From assembly GCF_003261055.1 (NCBI RefSeq), contig NZ_CP030073.1, forward strand, positions 2,232,001 to 2,296,000: a DNA stretch of 64,000 bases, in the 5' to 3' direction. This stretch comes from Streptomyces cadmiisoli (GTDB taxonomy: Bacteria > Actinomycetota > Actinomycetes > Streptomycetales > Streptomycetaceae). Positions 61,726 to 64,000 of this stretch are shown here, piece by piece (position 1 is the first letter of the stretch; the number at the start of each line of letters is the position of its first letter). The notes under the pieces are model-generated. The model worked only from the letters and a program-made list of their open reading frames with translations. It had not been told where the DNA came from and ran no database searches. The position numbers and the translations under genes are program-made.

Positions 61726-63030
61726 TCAGGCGTTCCGCAGGAACCGGTCGAGGACGTTCACGCCGAAGTGGAGCGCCTCGACCGGGACGCGCTCGTCGAC
61801 GCCGTGGAAGAGGGCCTGGTAGTCGAAGCCCTCCGGCAGTTTCAGCGGCGCGAATCCGTAGCCGGTGATGCCGAGCCGCGAGAACTGCTTGGCGTCGGTC
61901 CCGCCCGACATGCAGTACGGCACCACGTGCCCCTCGGGCGCGAACTCCTGCACGGCCGCCCGCATCCTCGCGAAGGTCGGCGAGTCGACCGGCGCCTGGA
62001 GGGCCACCTCGCGGTGCTCGAACTCCCACTCCACGTCCGGTCCGGTCAGCAGGTCGAGGGTGCTGCGGAACTCGTCCTCGCCGCCCGGCAGATAGCGTCC
62101 GTCCACATGGGCCACGGCCTCGCCCGGGATGACGTTGATCTTGTAGCCGGCGTCCAGCATCGTCGGGTTGGCGCTGTTGCGGACGGTGGCCTCGACCAGC
62201 TTGGCGGCCGGGCCGAGCTTCTCCAGCAGCCCGTCGACATCGCTCAGGTCGGGGTCGATGCCGTACAGGGCGGACAGCTCGGTGAGGGCCGCCCGCACCG
62301 TCGGGGTCAGCCGCAGCGGCCACTCGTGACCGCCGATCCGGGCGATCGCCGCCGCGAGCCGGGTGACCGCGTTCTCGCGGTTCACCTTGGAGCCGTGCCC
62401 GGCCCGCCCGTGCGCGGTCAGCTTCAGCCAGCCCGTGCCGCGCTCACCGGCGGCGACGGGGTAGATCTGCCGGCCGCCGCCGTCGTGGAAGGTGAACGCC
62501 CCGGACTCGCTGATCCCCTCCGTGCACCCCTCGAACAGCTCGGCGTGCCGGTCGGCGAGGAACCCGGAACCGTCCGCGGCGCTGGCCTCCTCGTCCGCGG
62601 TGAACGCGATCACGATGTCCCGCCGGGGCCGCACTCCCTGCCGCGCCCAGGCCCGGACGACCGCGAGGATCATCGCGTCCATGTTCTTCATGTCGACCGC
62701 GCCCCGGCCCCAGACGACCCCGTCGCGGATCTCCCCGGAGAACGGGTGCACGCTCCAGTCGGCGGCCTCGGCGGGTACGACGTCCAGGTGCCCGTGGACC
62801 AGCAGCGCGTCGGCCGACGGGTCGGTGCCCTCGATACGGGCGACGACGTTGGTGCGGCCCTCGGTGCGCTCCAGCAGCACGGGCTCCAGCCCCGTGTCCG
62901 CGAGCCGCGCCGCCGCGTACTCGGCGGCGGGCCGCTCCCGGCAGTCGCCGCCGCCCCGGTTGGTGGTGTCGATGCGGATGAGGTCGGAGGTGAACTCCAC
63001 GACCTCGTCCATCGCCTGCTGGTCAGCCAT
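61726..63030 (-). CDS. M20-family metallopeptidase (dipeptidase/deacylase)
   Basis: A 434-residue M20 protein with metal motifs VHGHLDVVPAE, GRGAVDMKNMDAMI and FTADEEASAADGSGFL, plus the dimerisation-domain GRAGHGSKVNRENAVTRLA and CMSGGTDAKQFSRLGITGYGF. It hydrolyses dipeptides or N-acyl amino acids with two zinc ions. ATG at 63030 lies 8 bp inside the M55 gene, so translation is coupled. In this operon it would act on peptides released by the D-aminopeptidase or LD-carboxypeptidase. Confidence 0.92.
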   Translation of the reverse strand: MADQQAMDEVVEFTSDLIRIDTTNRGGGDCRERPAAEYAAARLADTGLEPVLLERTEGRTNVVARIEGTDPSADALLVHGHLDVVPAEAADWSVHPFSGEIRDGVVWGRGAVDMKNMDAMILAVVRAWARQGVRPRRDIVIAFTADEEASAADGSGFLADRHAELFEGCTEGISESGAFTFHDGGGRQIYPVAAGERGTGWLKLTAHGRAGHGSKVNRENAVTRLAAAIARIGGHEWPLRLTPTVRAALTELSALYGIDPDLSDVDGLLEKLGPAAKLVEATVRNSANPTMLDAGYKINVIPGEAVAHVDGRYLPGGEDEFRSTLDLLTGPDVEWEFEHREVALQAPVDSPTFARMRAAVQEFAPEGHVVPYCMSGGTDAKQFSRLGITGYGFAPLKLPEGFDYQALFHGVDERVPVEALHFGVNVLDRFLRNA

Positions 63031-63856
63031 ACTGCTCCTCCACGGCAGCCGAGACGACGGTGGTGACCGCCTTGAAGGTGCGGATCCCCTCGTACATGGT
63101 CTCGCTGGTGTACGTCACTTTCCGTTCCCCGCTCCGGCCGACGCCCGGTACGACGGTCGCGGCCATGGCCAGGTGCTCCGCGTCGAACTCGACCGCCACG
63201 GTGTACGGTCCGCCCGCGACGGGCTCGTACCGCACGGCCAGCGCGACCGCCTCCTTCGCGGCGGCCCGGATGTCCGCGGCGGTCCTGGCCGGTGTCCGGC
63301 ACACGGCCGCGTAGCGCGACACGTGGTCCTTGACGGCGACCTTCAGCGCCTCCGGCGCGTAGCCGAGCGCGTCCTCGCAGGCCACGTCGTCACCGGTCAC
63401 CAAAATCACCGGGACACCGTACTCGGCGACGACATGCGCGTTGAGCAGACCCTCACTGGCGCGAACGCCGTTCAGCCACACCCCGGTGATCGAGTTCGCG
63501 AGATAGGTGTGCGCGAGCACGCCCTCCGCCCCGGCACCCGCGTGATAGCCGATGAACGCGATCCCGTCCACGTCCCCGTGCTGCACGCCCTCGACCATGG
63601 ACAGCGATTTGTGCCGGCCGGTGAGCATTTCCACCCGGTCGTCCAGCTGTTCCAGCAGCAGGTTCCGCATGGTCCAGTGGGCCTCGTTGACGAGCACCGC
63701 GTCGGCGCCGCCGTCGTGGAAGCCGAGCACGGCGGCGTTGACGTCCGAGGTGAACATGGACCGGCAGCGTTCCCACTGCGGCGTCCCCGGCAGCACATCG
63801 GCCGGCCAGGTGACACCGGTGGCGCCCTCCATGTCGGCGCTGATGAGGATCTTCAT
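63023..63856 (-). CDS. M55-family D-aminopeptidase (DppA-like)
   Basis: A 277-residue protein with the M55 metal/active-site motifs SADMEGATGV (Asp8, Glu10), VNEAHWTMRN and IGYHAGAGAEG, and the VAVEFDAEHLAMAA C-terminus. DppA-type enzymes release D-Ala from D-Ala-D-Ala and related peptides. The ATG at 63856 begins directly with KILISADMEG; no strong Shine-Dalgarno box is visible, and further upstream the frame is not conserved. It is the first gene of the peptidase operon. The 144 bp beyond it to the window end contain no gene seen. Confidence 0.92.
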   Translation of the reverse strand: MKILISADMEGATGVTWPADVLPGTPQWERCRSMFTSDVNAAVLGFHDGGADAVLVNEAHWTMRNLLLEQLDDRVEMLTGRHKSLSMVEGVQHGDVDGIAFIGYHAGAGAEGVLAHTYLANSITGVWLNGVRASEGLLNAHVVAEYGVPVILVTGDDVACEDALGYAPEALKVAVKDHVSRYAAVCRTPARTAADIRAAAKEAVALAVRYEPVAGGPYTVAVEFDAEHLAMAATVVPGVGRSGERKVTYTSETMYEGIRTFKAVTTVVSAAVEEQYG

Positions 63857-64000
63857 GATGCGCCACGTTACGCGGAGAACGTGAAACCGACCAGGACGGC
63901 CGCCCCGCCCCCGCGACCACCGGTCGGTCCAGCTCCGCCCCGGGGGCACCGCGGGCCGCGCTCCGTCCGCGCGCTGGTTGCCGGGACTCGGCCGCCGGGC

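Overview
The window reads as chromosomal DNA of a Streptomyces-type actinomycete. Base composition is very GC-rich, many starts are GTG or TTG, Shine-Dalgarno boxes are strong, and ATGA/GTGA stop-start overlaps are frequent. Family content is typical of the genus: ABC-F ATPase, XRE regulators of the DUF5753 type, DUF2795, a gas-vesicle remnant, LigD polymerase domain and GvpZ-like cyclase. No rRNA, tRNA, insertion sequence, prophage or CRISPR array was seen. About 55 genes are called.

Region 1 (1-11.7 kb) is a formate/C1 module. On the minus strand are an OxlT-type MFS transporter, a 44-residue partner protein and a KAS III enzyme. On the plus strand, downstream of a GntR-like operator, is an operon for an NAD-linked molybdenum formate dehydrogenase: ketopantoate-reductase-like protein, catalytic subunit, NuoE-NuoF fusion, NuoG-like iron-sulfur subunit and FdhD. 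The N-terminal [4Fe-4S] domain of the catalytic subunit is missing from its own gene and is fused to the end of the NuoG-like protein two genes later.

Region 2 (11.8-26.7 kb) is mixed. It holds a MarR regulator with two operator copies facing a 55-codon ORF, a secreted sialidase with a LamG tail and a DUF4185-type protein, and a bile-acid-symporter-like transporter divergent from a LysR regulator. Next are a long-chain acyl-CoA synthetase, an aldo/keto reductase, two methyltransferases (one with a histidine-rich tail), a pterin dehydratase, and an ADP-ribosylglycohydrolase back to back with an XRE regulator.

Region 3 (26.9-44.7 kb) carries a lone NarJ-like chaperone, an orphan DnaK with a degenerate HAIR site, a GDPD, an OsmC protein and a membrane-anchored phosphatase. 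It continues with two metallo-beta-lactamase-fold proteins (one coupled to DedA, one to an aminotransferase-like protein lacking the PLP lysine), a repeat-rich surface protein, a DUF2795-CBS pair behind a SigB-type promoter, an ABC-F protein and a PAP2-diacylglycerol kinase fusion.

Region 4 (44.8-53.1 kb) starts with a partial gas-vesicle cluster whose GvpA/J gene is frameshifted. It is followed by a tightly coupled NDH-2, transketolase and LigD-polymerase operon.

Region 5 (53.2-63.9 kb) holds a DUF5107-TPR protein, a ureohydrolase-fold protein with altered metal ligands, a GNAT, a secreted S15 peptidase behind a TetR-like palindrome, and a four-gene peptidase operon (M55 D-aminopeptidase, M20, S9, LD-carboxypeptidase). 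That operon is suited to recycling D-amino-acid-containing peptides. All functional statements come from reading motifs by eye; no database search was run.
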